A stretch of DNA of 64,000 nt from Panopea generosa. Taxonomy: Eukaryota; Mollusca; Bivalvia; Adapedonta; Hiatellidae. The stretch spans positions 17,164,787 through 17,228,786 of the forward strand of contig CM055895.1 of the NCBI GenBank assembly GCA_029582155.1, in the 5' to 3' direction. A program made the position numbers and the translations under genes. This document shows positions 10,195 to 21,859 of the stretch, one piece after another; within the stretch, counting starts at the first letter, position 1; each line of letters starts with the position of its first letter. The notes under the pieces are model-generated. The model was not told the DNA's origin. It saw only the letters and a program-made list of their open reading frames with translations, and ran no database searches.

Positions 10195-12140
10195 TTTTTG
10201 AGATTTCGTTTTTGAGTAGAGTAAGTAGTAGATTAGTATGAAGTGAGTAGAGTAAGAAGCAGAGTTGGTTGGGTGGGTAGAGTTAGTAGTACAGTAAGGT
10301 GGGTGGGTAAAGCAAGTAGTATGGAGTGAGTAGAGTAAGAAGCAGAGTAGGTTGGGTGGGTTGAGTAAGTAGCAGAGTAGTATGTGGTAAGTAGTAGAGT
10401 AGGGTGGGTTGAGTAAGTAGTAGAGTAGGGTAGGTGAGTACAACAAGTAGTAAAGTAGTATGGAGTGAGTAAGAAGCAGAGTAGGATGAGTGGGTAGAGT
10501 AGTAGAAGAGTAGGGTGGGTGGGTAAGTGGTAGAGTAGGATGGGGTGAGTAGAGTAAGAAGCAGAGTAGGTTGAATAAGTAGTAGAGTAAGTTTGGTGGG
10601 TAAAGTAAGTAGTAGAGTGAGTGGGTTGAGCAAGTAGTAGAGTAGGTTGGGTAGGTAAGGCAAGTAGTAGAGTAGGGCGGGTGGGTAGAGTAAGAAGTTA
10701 AGTAGTATGAAGTGAGTAGAGTAAGTAGTACAGTATTGTGGATGGGTAGAGTAAGTAGTAGTGTAGGGTTGGGTGAGTGGAGTAAGTAAAAGAGTAGGGT
10801 GGATGGGTAGAGTAAGTAATACAGTAGGGTGGAAGGGTAGAGTAAGCAGTAGATTAGGGTTGGTCGGTAAAGCAAGTAGTAGAATAGTATGGGGTGAGAA
10901 GAGAAAGTAGTAGAGTAGAGTGGGTTGGTAGAGTAAGTAGTAGAGAAGGGTGGCTGGGTAGAGCAAGTAGTAGAGTAGTATGGAGTGAGTAGAGTAAGAA
11001 GCAGAGTAAGTTGGGTGGGTAGAGTAAGTAGTAGAATAGGGTGGGTGAGTAAAATAAGTATCAAAGTAGGGTGGGTGGGTAGAGCAAGTAGTAGAGTAGC
11101 GATGGGTGGTAAGAGTAAGTAGTAGAATAGTATGAGGTAAGTAGAGTAAGTGGTAGAGTATTGTGGATGGGTATAGTAAGTAGTAGAATAACATGGGGTG
11201 AGTAGAAAAAGAAGTAATGTAGAGTGGGTTGGTAGAGTAAGTAGCAGAGTAGTATGGGATAAGAAGTAGAGTAGGTTTGGTGGGTAAAGTAAGTAGTAGA
11301 GAAGGGTGGGTGGGTAGAGCAAGTAGTAGAGTAGTATGGAGTGAGTAGAGTAAGAAGCAGAGTAAGTTGGGTGGGTAGAGCAAGTAGCAGAGTATTATGG
11401 GATAAGTAGTAGAGTAGGTTTGGTGGGTAAAGTAAGTAGTAGAGAAGGGTTGGTGGGTAGAGCCAGTAGTAGAGTAGTATGGAGTGAGTAGAGTAAGAAG
11501 CAGAGTAGGTTGGGTGGGTAGAGCAAGTAGCAGAGTAGCATTGGTGGGTAGACCAAGTAGTAGAGTAGGGTGGGTGGGTAGAGTACGTAGTAAAGTAGGC
11601 TGGGTGGGTAGAGCATGTAATAGAGTTTGGGTCGAGTGGGTAGAGTAAGTAGTATCGTAGTATAAGGTGAGTAGAGTAAGGTAGTAGAGTATTGTGGATG
11701 AGTAGAGTAAGTAGTAGAGTAGGGTGGTCGGGTAAAGCAAGTAGTAGAGTAGTATGGGGTGAGTAGAGTAAGTAGTAGAGTAGGGAGGGTGGATAGAATA
11801 AGTAGCAGTGTAGGTGGGCGGGTAGAGTGAATCGTAGAGTTGGGTAGGTTTGGATGGGTAGAGTAAGTAGTAGAGTATGGTAGGGTGGGTAAGGTAAGTA
11901 GCAGAGTAGGTTGGATTGGGAAGAGTAAGTAGTTGAGTAGGATGGGGTGGGTATAGTAAGGTAGGTGGATATAGTAGATAGTACAGTAGGTACCATGGTA
12001 GGGTTGGTAGAGTAAGTAGTGGAGTTGGGTGGGGCTGGTAAAATAAGTAGTATAGTATAGTAAGGTAGGATACGGCGTCGTGGTGCGGGGTAGAATACGA
12101 TAGGGACGCGTAGGGTATGATAGAGTTAGGTAGAGTGGGT
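10195..12140 (+). repeat. 30-bp purine-rich minisatellite (GTAGAGTAAGTAGTAGAGTA)
   Basis: About 65 units of roughly 30 bp. The + strand is almost entirely G, A and T with very few C, with GGGTGGGT blocks every unit. Long - strand frames (repeating TLLYYLLYPP) are by-products of a 30-bp period and lack normal composition. Confidence 0.95.
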
Positions 12141-12817
12141 AGAGTTTGGAATAATTAATTATAAAATTATAAATAAAATAATTTAATATAAAAAAAAATG
12201 TGTATGACAGAAATTAAATATAAAAAATAGAATAAAAAAATTGAATGTCATAATGAATTTAAATGAGTAAAATATGTTATATGTTTGATGATTAAATAGA
12301 ATAAAATAATTAATATAAGTACAAAAAATAAATAAATTAATATCATATAAATGTTATTTCAATTTCACGTTTTTGGTTAAAAAATTATTTATCCAATTTA
12401 TTATTATCAAACTTTGAAAATAGACAGCTCAAATTTTTTTTTTTTAATAAAAACAATAATAATTCTCAGAACATTCATATTAACAGGATGGAAAGAAAAA
12501 CAAACAAACAACATCCAGTTTTATTTCAAATGTAACCAAGACATAATAATCAGAATAAATAAAACACAAAGCAATAACAGAACAATTCCCAATAGAATAA
12601 ACAATTCAAAAATATTTTATCCATATTCAATACTTTATTGTAAACACCACTTACATAAAGTAGAAAAATATATTTAGATTCCAAATAAATGAAGTGGCTT
12701 AAATTAACTCTATATTGAAGAGTAATGATTAACAAATGTCAAGGTCAAATATAGCAGCATTGCCAAATTGAGACGGCTATTTATATAAGAGCGTAATCTG
12801 GAAATGGTTCTGTTCCA
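12141..12817. other. AT-rich flank, no gene
   Basis: A and T runs; overlapping frames of 60-90 codons on both strands with no motif. Confidence 0.6.
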
Positions 12818-12940
12818 CCCCCCCCCCCCCCCCCCCCCCACAGGGCAATTTTGTAGACTATAATTTTTTGAAAGTCTATTATATGACAACAATTTTAAGA
12901 CATGTTTACGCACTGGCCGTTGGGGCGTTTGTAAATTACA
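12818..12940 (+). repeat. Left TIR
   Basis: Starts with 22 C. Conserved blocks: GGGCAATTT, ACATGTTTACGCACTG, CGTTGGGGC. Confidence 0.6.
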
Positions 12941-14026
12941 GCATTTTAAAGTATGTTACTTAAAAAAAAAATTCAAAAAAATCATACTTTTTACTTTAAA
13001 AAAAATTTCTTAAAATAAACAGTAAATGCAGGAAAATGTCTTATTTCAAATTTACATGATGTATACAATAAAAGTAATTGTTTTCAGATAGAAATTATCT
13101 ATTTTTCTCATGACTAAAAATGCTGTAGTTTACGTTACTGCTAAAATTGTTATTAATTTTGTTGAACAACAAGCATTAAAAGAATATGTCATTTATTATG
13201 GACAAACTTTTAATAACAAATGAAGCTACATGCAATACTGATGAAAATGCCATCAACTCTATTCAAGTTTCTCATGTATATAACATGTATATAACTTTAC
13301 AACAACAGAAAACTATGTTACATGTCATTTTTATTAAACGAAGAAAACACACGCTGAGTATTTGTGGTCAATTAACAATATTTATTTTACATTAAACATA
13401 GCTTATGAAAACAAATCAAACCACATACATAATTAATGAAACAATTTACATATTGGGACGAGTGTGTATATATAATACGTTACCTTAAGCCCAAATTACG
13501 TTACATCCAATTTTAATGTAAACAAGACTAGATACATTGACTGAATATTTTGCTCATTAATAATGCCATTTTTAACATGATAGACAATGAACAACACACC
13601 CTACCTATGCAAATTACATGATGAAATGATAATTCTACAGTAAAGAATGTTACATAAAATTCAAATAAAATGACTACTACTAGAAAATACACCGCTCACA
13701 AGATATTACATGCATTGATGGTTTAATACAAAATCATTCAAACACAATTACATATAAAACAGACTTACTGCTGCATGCAGATAACTGTGATTTATGTTGC
13801 CTTGATTACGGAATGAATCTATATTAAGGAGATAAGTATCATTATTCAAATAAAATTTACCAATATTTGAAAATTAAGGAAGAAAGAAGTTGTTTAGTAA
13901 AAATAAACAACTTATTAAATCATGTTCATATTGACACTCTTTAAAGTTTGTGTTCTTTACATGACATAATACATGCAACGTTGTACCAGATGTTCCAAAC
14001 AAAACACATCGACATAATACTCTAGT

Positions 14027-16290
14027 CAGTATCCAAGTCTTCTTCAAAGACAATGTCAGTCATATTATCAAGTTCTACTTAGTCATCTTCTTCAGACTCA
14101 GACTCATGGAGGGAGTAAACTCATGTCGATGCTGTTATACAAGTCTAGAATACTGCCTCGTCCCTGGTTCTTTTTGCAGAACGTGTCAAATCTTAATTTG
14201 TTTACATGTGTATACTTTGGTTTACCATACATACAGCAGACATACTTTTCAATGCCCTCAAGCAGTTCATCAGTGCATTCGTGTTCTTCAACTAGTTTAG
14301 ACAGTGCAGAAATATATTCGGGGTACTTTTCTACGATTTTTCGTGGAGCTGTTTTCCCTCTTCTTACGAACGCACTCGTTGTGTCACACCCCATGAAACT
14401 GTGAATTGCTGGTAGTATTGAACAGATGTCTTCTCCTTTGTTTTCAGCAATATCATTAACATTGAGAAGTCGTCGCTTGTTTCCTACACCAGTATCAAAT
14501 AAAACAGTCCTGCTTATTTTTCTGGAGTACTTTTTAAGCAACACCAAAACATCTGTATCTGGAGATCTTACTATGACCTGGACTGTTGCAGGCTCTTTAT
14601 CTCTAATGTGTAGACAGTGAAGTATGATTCGAGTGTCTGCCTCTTCTTAAGATGAGAACAAAGCTTCTTCAGGATGCACTTCAACAAACGTGGCACCGTC
14701 ATGACAAGAGAGACTGTAACACATTTCTCCAAGGACATAGTAGATATGTCGACCTTGAAGCTTTTTGGCATAATTTTCAGTTTTCCATTGGTCGAGCAGA
14801 AGAGCAGACGTAGCAATTGGGTTTTGTTGTCATCGTTGGCCATAAAAGCCTTCCAGTCCTTAGGAGTTCTTGTTTTTTTACCTGATAACAAGAAAGTTTG
14901 GGTAGATCCCCTTCTCTTGCGCTCAAATGATTTGATTGATGTGGTGTAATAAGTATCGGTGACAATCAACCCGACCATGTTTTGGAAGCAGATTGAAGAC
15001 AGTCTCAGCCAACTCTTCGAATGTATCAGGCACTGAAGGTAGGCTTTGCAGTGTCGCATTTCTATCAAACACATGTACAACATCCTCTCGTGGGTGAGTT
15101 GTTGTTGGTTCGATGACTGATAGAGCAAATGCATCAATTTCGCCTTGTCAGTTTTCACAGGCATTCCTCAGCTGTCGCTTAGGACCAAAGAACTGGGCCA
15201 AGAGGAAAGGATAGTGTTAACTCAAGATCGATGTCATGCTGCACAGACAGAAGCACCATTTGCCCGAAGATGTTTTGTTCTGCTTTTATCTGAGTGATTT
15301 TGTTCTGAGTGCTTCTGGGCGTTTTTGTGATCTCTGTTGTTGCGAAGGTTTTATTGGGCTGTGAAAGTCAACAATTTTATTCACGATTCTATCATTAATA
15401 AATTCTTCCATTGCTACTTGGCCCGTACCTAAGGCATTCAACAGATCTGCAGCGACGTCTGGCTTAGCTGGTACACCTGATGATAGGCAATACAGCTCAT
15501 CGGTATAGTGTTCAATGTTGAATGGGTTGGTAAAACCACATATTGCCTCAAGAACTTTGTTGACATCTGCCTCGCTATTTCGTATTTTTGCAGACTAGAG
15601 TTCTTTATGGACCGATGCCTCTTCGGAAGCCATGTCTGTTACCTGCAGGATTGCCTCGGCATATTTGGCTCTGCAAAGACGAGTTTTACACCAGCGGAGT
15701 AATTGCGACTGAAACCAAAAATACCTCCTTGGCATTTCGCATGTTTGTTGATTGTTTGTTCGATGGTTATATCAACAGGGTTTCTGGAGTTAGGCACAGA
15801 GCACCTCGAAACACTAAATCCCTTGCGTTTTAGCAGCTCCATGGCCCTTGGATGTGTAGTATCCAGATTCATTAGAGTCATCAGATACACTAGAACATAT
15901 CTGGCATAGTTGTGGTGGTCATAGGCAAAGAACAGAGGACACAGTCTGTAGACTGCGGCTATATGTACCTCTTAGTTGTTTTCCTTATTGGCCTTGATAA
16001 GTGTCAATATCATATGGATGATGTCGATGTTACGTAACCAAAACTGAGCAGTTTTGCTACTGTCACCATTTCTGATGGATTCTTTGAATTCAATGTAGCA
16101 CTCAAAGTAGTCATTACATTGCTGTGATGCCAATACTTGTGCTAATTTGTCCTAAGTAAGATCTTGAGCAAGGTCATATAGCATGGTTAGTGAATATTCA
16201 GAAATATTTTCAGTGCAAGGGTTAATGTTTTCAAAACGTTTCATTAGCAAGCGTTCAAGACCCTCGGTAACCAGTTTATGAACTCTCAGA
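14027..16290 (-). pseudogene. FEN/XPG-like (PIN-domain) gene of a repeated element family, decayed
   Basis: Several consecutive - strand frames belong to one protein of about 730 codons. N-terminal: FFAYDHHNYARY, then NPVDITIEQTINKHAKCQGG and GFSRN, a signature of a large multicopy invertebrate family. Middle: DTYYTTSIKSFERKRRG. C-terminal: EEADTR, SPDTDV and SFMGCDTTSAF, then an acidic tail. The acidic pairs followed by GCDT resemble the metal-binding residues and helix of FEN1/XPG nucleases, so a nuclease role is inferred. Stops occur near 16153, 15972 and 15599; frame changes near 15700, 15160, 14640 and 14110. It is the only gene inside the poly-C-capped element and so probably its former transposition protein. 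The family match is from memory. Confidence 0.7.
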
Positions 16291-16999
16291 GCACATTTAT
16301 TTATCAATGTTTGTTAAATCTCTTTGCACAATTTATTGATTTTGGGTATAAACTGCTTTGATATGTGTTTTGACCAGAGACGTATTTATATATACATTAT
16401 GTAAACGTCTTTCACTTTGTTTTGACATTTTGTTGACTCATTTAATGTTGAACTATGCATTTTTATAATTTCAATTTAGGTAACGTAAATCCGGTAACGA
16501 AGGTTATTTCAGTTTTTTTGTATTACATATTATATCAGACTATTCATGCAGTAAAACTGTAATATTTTGTTCATTAAATATTTAAAACAGTAATACATAT
16601 ACATCAATATGAAATGTAATAATGCAAGATATCACTAAATGTAACGTAAATTACACAGACGTAAGCATCACGATTACAGAAAAGTTGCATTTCTACTTTA
16701 TTTGGCATCCAGTAAATAACACAATCCAGTATATCTCTTGGGATTATGTTACATTAATCGAATTTACTCTTGTGTGTAATATTTTGATTTAAAAAAAGAG
16801 TTATTTATGTAACGCAGTTCCAGTAACGTAATATACACCGACTCTTTTGATGTCACAATATCAGAAATTGATACAAAAACATAACTGCTATGAGTAAGTG
16901 AGTATTTAGGATGAATACATACACTCTAATTGCATTTGTATTTATACCAAGAATATGATATGAAAGAATAAGGGAAACGTATTTTAAATGTACGTTACG

Positions 17000-17122
17000 C
17001 ACTAAAGCCCCAACGCTCAGTACGTAAACATGTCTCAATTTCTGGCATTGTTCTTGAAGTTTAAGAAAATCATACCCAAATAAATTGCCCCTGGGGAGGG
17101 GGGGGGGGGGGGGGGGGGGGGG
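17000..17122 (-). repeat. Right TIR
   Basis: Ends with 25 G on the + strand (17098-17122). Mirrors the left TIR blocks at equal spacing. Confidence 0.6.
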
Positions 17123-17194
17123 AGCAGGGGCTATTGGCCGATCAAGGTCTATATGCATTTTTACTCGTCTTCTTTCAAAATGATTGATTGAATA

Positions 17195-17370
17195 TTTAGC
17201 ATCATTTTTATTGCATCAAGGGCTATCAGACGATCAGTTAACCACTGTTTTCTGGATTCTGAAATGTAATCCAGTACTTTAGCACATCCAATCCAAGTAA
17301 CTTTCCCAATTGAATCAGCTGTGAGCTACGGACGATAATGAGACACAATGACATAAATCATTCATAACGG
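17195..17370 (-). mobile_element. SINE family 1 fragment
   Basis: Matches the 55570-55860 SINE over the tail TGATGCAATAAAAATGATGC and the region with AATCCAGTACTT and GAATCAGCTGTGAG. The tRNA-like head is missing. Confidence 0.6.
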
Positions 17371-18673
17371 TGGATAAAACACTTGATATATGTATATGTC
17401 CCAAATTCAATAATATTCAAAATTCTACGTTATTAATCTGTATCAATACCAAATAAAATTATTGTTTTACTTTCTCAAAAGCAAATAAAATTTTAGATTG
17501 TTTTCAAAATATACAAACATAATAATCATAAATATAAAAAACTATGCAAAACTTAAACCAGTTTCTTTATTACCAATCATAAAACATTTGGAATACACAT
17601 GGTCATTTCTTTATATATCTATTTATTTTACAATATTTAAATTGCTTTTGAGTTATATTTAAATAATTGTTTTCATAAGTATTGTATTTTGAATGTAAAA
17701 TCATCTGTCAGCTTTCCTTTGGTTAAGTGAGAAGAGGTTTGAAAATACAGCATGCAGTCTTAAAAGTACAATGGTCGTTATTCAAATAGGTTGTCTTTAA
17801 ATATAGGTCAGATGTCGATCTGTATACAATCTGTATATATAGGTCACAAAAGTCAGTATGTATATATAGGTCATTAAGTCGACATGTTTATATAGGTCAT
17901 ATAATTTATATGTAGGTCGTATAGATTCTGAATCCGCCCCTAGCAACGCAAGCTTGCATGCTAGATGTGTGTAACGTTATGCATATTAGATGCATATTAC
18001 GCATGTCAGATGTGTGTTACAAGTTAAGGGTTAGCTGTGTTTTTATTAGCAGTAAGGAAAGTTGACTGATCTTTCATGAATAATAATCAGAAACATCCTC
18101 AATTTCTTTTTAAAAAATTGCCCAATTTTCAAACTTAATCTAAACAAATTTATTTTAATAATTGATGAAACAGTTGACAATCAAATCCTAATGCAGGATA
18201 ATAATGTAAAATATATGTATAATTTGTATGGGATATTTAAGTATGATATATTGTTATCCAAAGGTCATGTTATTCAAAGGTCATATATACTAATTCATTG
18301 ATTTTATCAACAGAAATTGCATCATTGTACAACGACAGACATTTAGGCGCCATAACGCCAGTAGTAGTACAACAGTGCCACCATGTCTGACAAAGAAACA
18401 AACATACACCTGTAATGAACTTTATAATATAATAATATACTTATATTATATAATATATTAAAAAGATCTTGGCTTGAAATCATCAATTTTAAAAAAAGTA
18501 ATATATAATTTACAGTTGGGGCAAAGTATTTAATTTAATACAAAACAATTTTTTTTACAAAATTCAAAAAAAGAAAATGGGCATAATGGGGCAGAGTTTT
18601 TGATTTAATACAAAATAGAATTTAAAAAAAACCCCACAAAACAACTGGGCGAGGAGTGTATGTGTGTGTGTGT
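17371..18673. other. AT-rich, no gene
   Basis: Includes a small degenerate repeat of TATATAGGTCA (17806-17925). No coding signal. Confidence 0.55.
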
Positions 18674-18719
18674 GGGGGGGGGGGGGGGGGGGGGGAGGGG
18701 GCGCGGCGGGGGGGGGGGG
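18674..18719 (+). repeat. Compound poly-G tract
   Basis: (TG)n, then 22 G, then AGGGGGCGCGGC, then 12 G. The third long G/C homopolymer in 6 kb. Confidence 0.9.
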
Positions 18720-18772
18720 TAGGGTTGATGGTCTTGGGCTCGGTAACAAAGTTAGAATGGGGCTGAGTTTTT

Positions 18773-18835
18773 TTATTTAGCATCATTTTTATTGCATCAA
18801 GGGCTAACAGACGATCAGGCCAAGTAGATATGTGA
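18773..18835 (-). mobile_element. SINE family 1 tail fragment
   Basis: The first 45 bp repeat the SINE tail seen at 17195 nearly base for base. Confidence 0.55.
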
Positions 18836-19107
18836 CAATGGACCTATCAAATTCGAACAATTATACAAAGTTTTTCCAAGCTGTGATCTATTTATTAGTT
18901 TGGATACAGTTACATGTACAGCAATTCATATAAATACCCAATAACAGTTTTTGGCACATGAAACTTTTAAGGGGATAATGACAGTATTAACCAAGTCCAT
19001 TAAATAGGTCAAGGTCAGTAATGTAAACATTTTTTTAGTTTATGGTGATCAGTTTACAGATTTAATAACATTACTGAAAAATAAAATTGATAAAAAAAAA
19101 AATCAAA

Positions 19108-19470
19108 CCCGAGCTAAACAAAAAACTTTAACTTAAAGTTTTAAAGCCCAAAGTATGGAAGATTAGGTAAGTTAGCTATATAAATGGTTTGTATAAAATA
19201 ATATGAATGTGTTTATAAAGTTTAGTCATCAAAACATGAGAAGTTTGTTCAGAAATAGAGAAAGCCGAGCTAAAAATAAAACTTTAACCAAACCTGGGCT
19301 AAACAAAAAACTTTAACCTAAGGTTTTAGAGCCCAAAGCATGGAAATTTAGGTAAGTTAGCTATATACATAGTTTGTATAACATAATATGAATGCGTTTA
19401 TGAAGTTTAGTCCGTAACATGAGTTGTTTGTTCAGAGATAGAGAAAAAGCTGAGCTTAACATAAAAAATT
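19108..19470 (+). repeat. Tandem duplication of about 183 bp
   Basis: Two diverged units, each with GAGCTAAACAAAAAACTTTAA-like starts, AGGTAAGTTAGCTATATA and GTTTGTTCAGA. A GACGACAACGACGACAA microsatellite follows. Confidence 0.85.
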
Positions 19471-20639
19471 AACCAGCGGACAACGACGACAACGACGACA
19501 ATGCCGACGGCGCCAGGGTCATGACAATAGTTCTTCGTTTTTTTTTTCAAAAAGACGAGCTGAAAATAGAAATGTGTTTAATTGACGTTCTAGTTATAAT
19601 GTATTAAATAATGTTGAGGACCTCGGGGAAGAATTATTATCAAACATGTCCGTTATGAGCAACAGCACGATCAATATTTATGGAATTATTTTGGCTTGTT
19701 TCTTATTGCTTCATTTACTTAACACTCCTTCATGACATTGAATTGATCAGCTCTTCTAACAAATATGCATATGTTTCACTATTACATAAAACTGGCTCTC
19801 TTTAGCCACCTTCCACACAAACAGTTTGTTTCAACGTGGGGATTGGCAATGTCAAACATGGCTGTTGTTTAAGAAATTAATAGTTCTAATGAACTATTAT
19901 CATTCCGATAAAAACTGATGAAATATTAGCATTCTTTTATGACAATTGTCAAAAATGGACACTAAATATATACTGTATTTCATAGTGTAAAAATATAAAT
20001 ATACCAAAAGGAACACAGCAATTTTAATAAAGTTCCTCTTAACAACTTTTTTGAAATTATTTTATTATTTGCTTTCATTATGATAAGGGGAATAACTGTT
20101 GTTTTTACCAACATGACAGAATTAAAACACTAAAAAAGTTTTATTGAATAAAAAAAGTTTTATCTGGAGATGACAATTTTATAATAGGAAGTTGTGCTCA
20201 AAATTAATTTCTAAATTGCTGTCTTTCCTTTTTATTTTATTTTTTATCGTTCTACTTTTCTTAGACGAGTTGTACTCATTAAACATATATATTTTTATCA
20301 GTATTAAACAAATTTTATCTTCATGGTTTGGCTTTTTGTCATTGAATTCTAAACATCCAATTTTCATGTTACAGAGAGTTGAATATTTATTATATGAACA
20401 ACTTACAGATAATTTTAGTAAGTTTATATTTCGTCTTATTCTTTATGGAACTTTCTTACGTTTGACAAACTTGAAAAGTGGTTTCAGAGATGTCACTAAA
20501 AACAAATACATGTTGTGAGCAATGACGACGAAGAGCTTGTTATAAGAATAACACAAATGAGCTTTGCTCATATATGGGCTTTGCAGTTACGTGTTTCTTG
20601 TTACTTGTCAGTTGCTTGCATAACAATGATCTCGTGATT
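19471..20639. other. No gene seen
   Basis: AT-rich. A 108-codon frame at 20192-20518 starts hydrophobic but overlaps another frame on the - strand and lacks any motif. Confidence 0.5.
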
Positions 20640-21050
20640 ACTATAACTAATGTCTAAGTGTTGAAAAATTAGATGGACGGCAGACACAGACTGATCACAA
20701 AAGCTCACCTAGAGCAATATGCTCTTGGGTGAGCTTAAAATAAAACAAAGCTCATGTTGAGTCTTTGGCTCTGGTGAGCTAAAACATAATAGACATAACA
20801 AATACCAAACCAGGGGCCGTGAGTTCGAATCTCTGTCCGGCCATTGTCTCTGTGATGATTGATAAAGGACATTGTGTATCATTGTCATTTGTATCTCACC
20901 ATTAATTCAAGTGGGATAATATCAGTTTAGAGAGGAAGATTCTTGTCAGTTACTTGTGGATATAGTTCAGGTCTCCCTCAGCCAATATAACCAGATGCCA
21001 CACTGACATAAATGTGGTGTGTTGAAATAACTGGTCTAATGGAATAATTT
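20640..21050 (+). mobile_element. SINE family 1, near full length, with upstream partner repeat
   Basis: Starts with a 150-bp unit containing AAAGCTCACCTAGAGC, then box B GTGAGTTCGAATCTC, then CATTGTCATTTGTATCTCACC and CAGTTACTTGTGG. The same order occurs at 27085-27440, so the two parts move or were copied together. Confidence 0.75.
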
Positions 21051-21859
21051 ACCTGGTATATGTTGAAAAACTGCACTGTCTTTTATCATCAACTCCACAG
21101 CAGAAAGTCTTGTACAGGTTCCATGGGTACATCATGGCTCTGAAAAAACACCAACAAAATCTTATGCACATGTGACAAAAATATTTATTGAACATTAAAT
21201 AATGACGCCCGTTAGAAACTGTTTGCCATTTTGTATCTACTTTCAAATGCTTTTTGGTTTATTTAGATATATTTTTTATCTCTTGCCATACATGAAATGA
21301 TTGTCAAAAAATAAAACATTTAGTGTTAACTGGAAATTAAACATATACTGATATACACTCGTGCCTGTATGTGCTGTGCATGTGTTCATAATGGATCGTA
21401 ATACATAAAGGGACTTTATACATAGCTTCGATTTCTAAAATTCAACTTATTTTATTTGTAAAATTAAAATGATTAAAGTAAACCACATCAATAAATATAT
21501 TTTAATTCAACTGCCAAACTGAGACACGTATCGAAGCTATGTACGTATGAGGGGATACGTCTGTACGTTTATAGTACATATACAATGTATATGTGTAAAG
21601 ACCAGTACATTTACACGACGCAGCTATTTTTGAAAAGAGTGCCTCTTATACAACATATTTATAATATAGCAGGCCGAAAGATAGCTTCATAAAATGCCTA
21701 ATAATGTGTTGAATGTAAGTGTTGAGCAATGTCAGTTCTTGTTTTAGAGAAAAAAAAGAAAGAAATGAAATAGCAGATGATTCTGACCATATCTTGATGT
21801 TAACTTTTATTCTAGTTTTTAGGGATTTTTTTTATACTTTAGGTCAATTCGTGATAGGT
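21051..21859. other. No gene seen
   Basis: Mixed AT-rich sequence. A 65-codon - strand frame at 21049-21246 has no motif. Confidence 0.5.

Larger units (their letters stand above)
12818..17122 (-). mobile_element. Decayed DNA transposon with poly-C-capped terminal inverted repeats
   Basis: The left end reads C22 then ACAGGGCAATTT...; the right end on the other strand reads C25, CTCCCCAG, GGGCAATTT.... Both then carry GACATGTTTACG(C/T)ACTG and CGTTGGGGC at matching distances, giving TIRs of about 115-125 bp. The flanks outside the homopolymers differ. Between them lies one broken gene on the - strand. ACGTTAC or its complement occurs seven times in the outer parts, which may be subterminal transposase sites. 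No target duplication is readable because homopolymers mark both ends. Superfamily unknown. Confidence 0.6.

Noticed and set aside
10180-11996. Tyr/Leu/Pro-rich repeat proteins of 311-485 residues on the - strand
   Set aside because: By-products of a 30-bp purine-rich minisatellite; all three - frames are similarly open.
20192-20518. 108-residue membrane protein
   Set aside because: Hydrophobicity follows from T-rich sequence; an overlapping - strand frame exists and there is no family motif.
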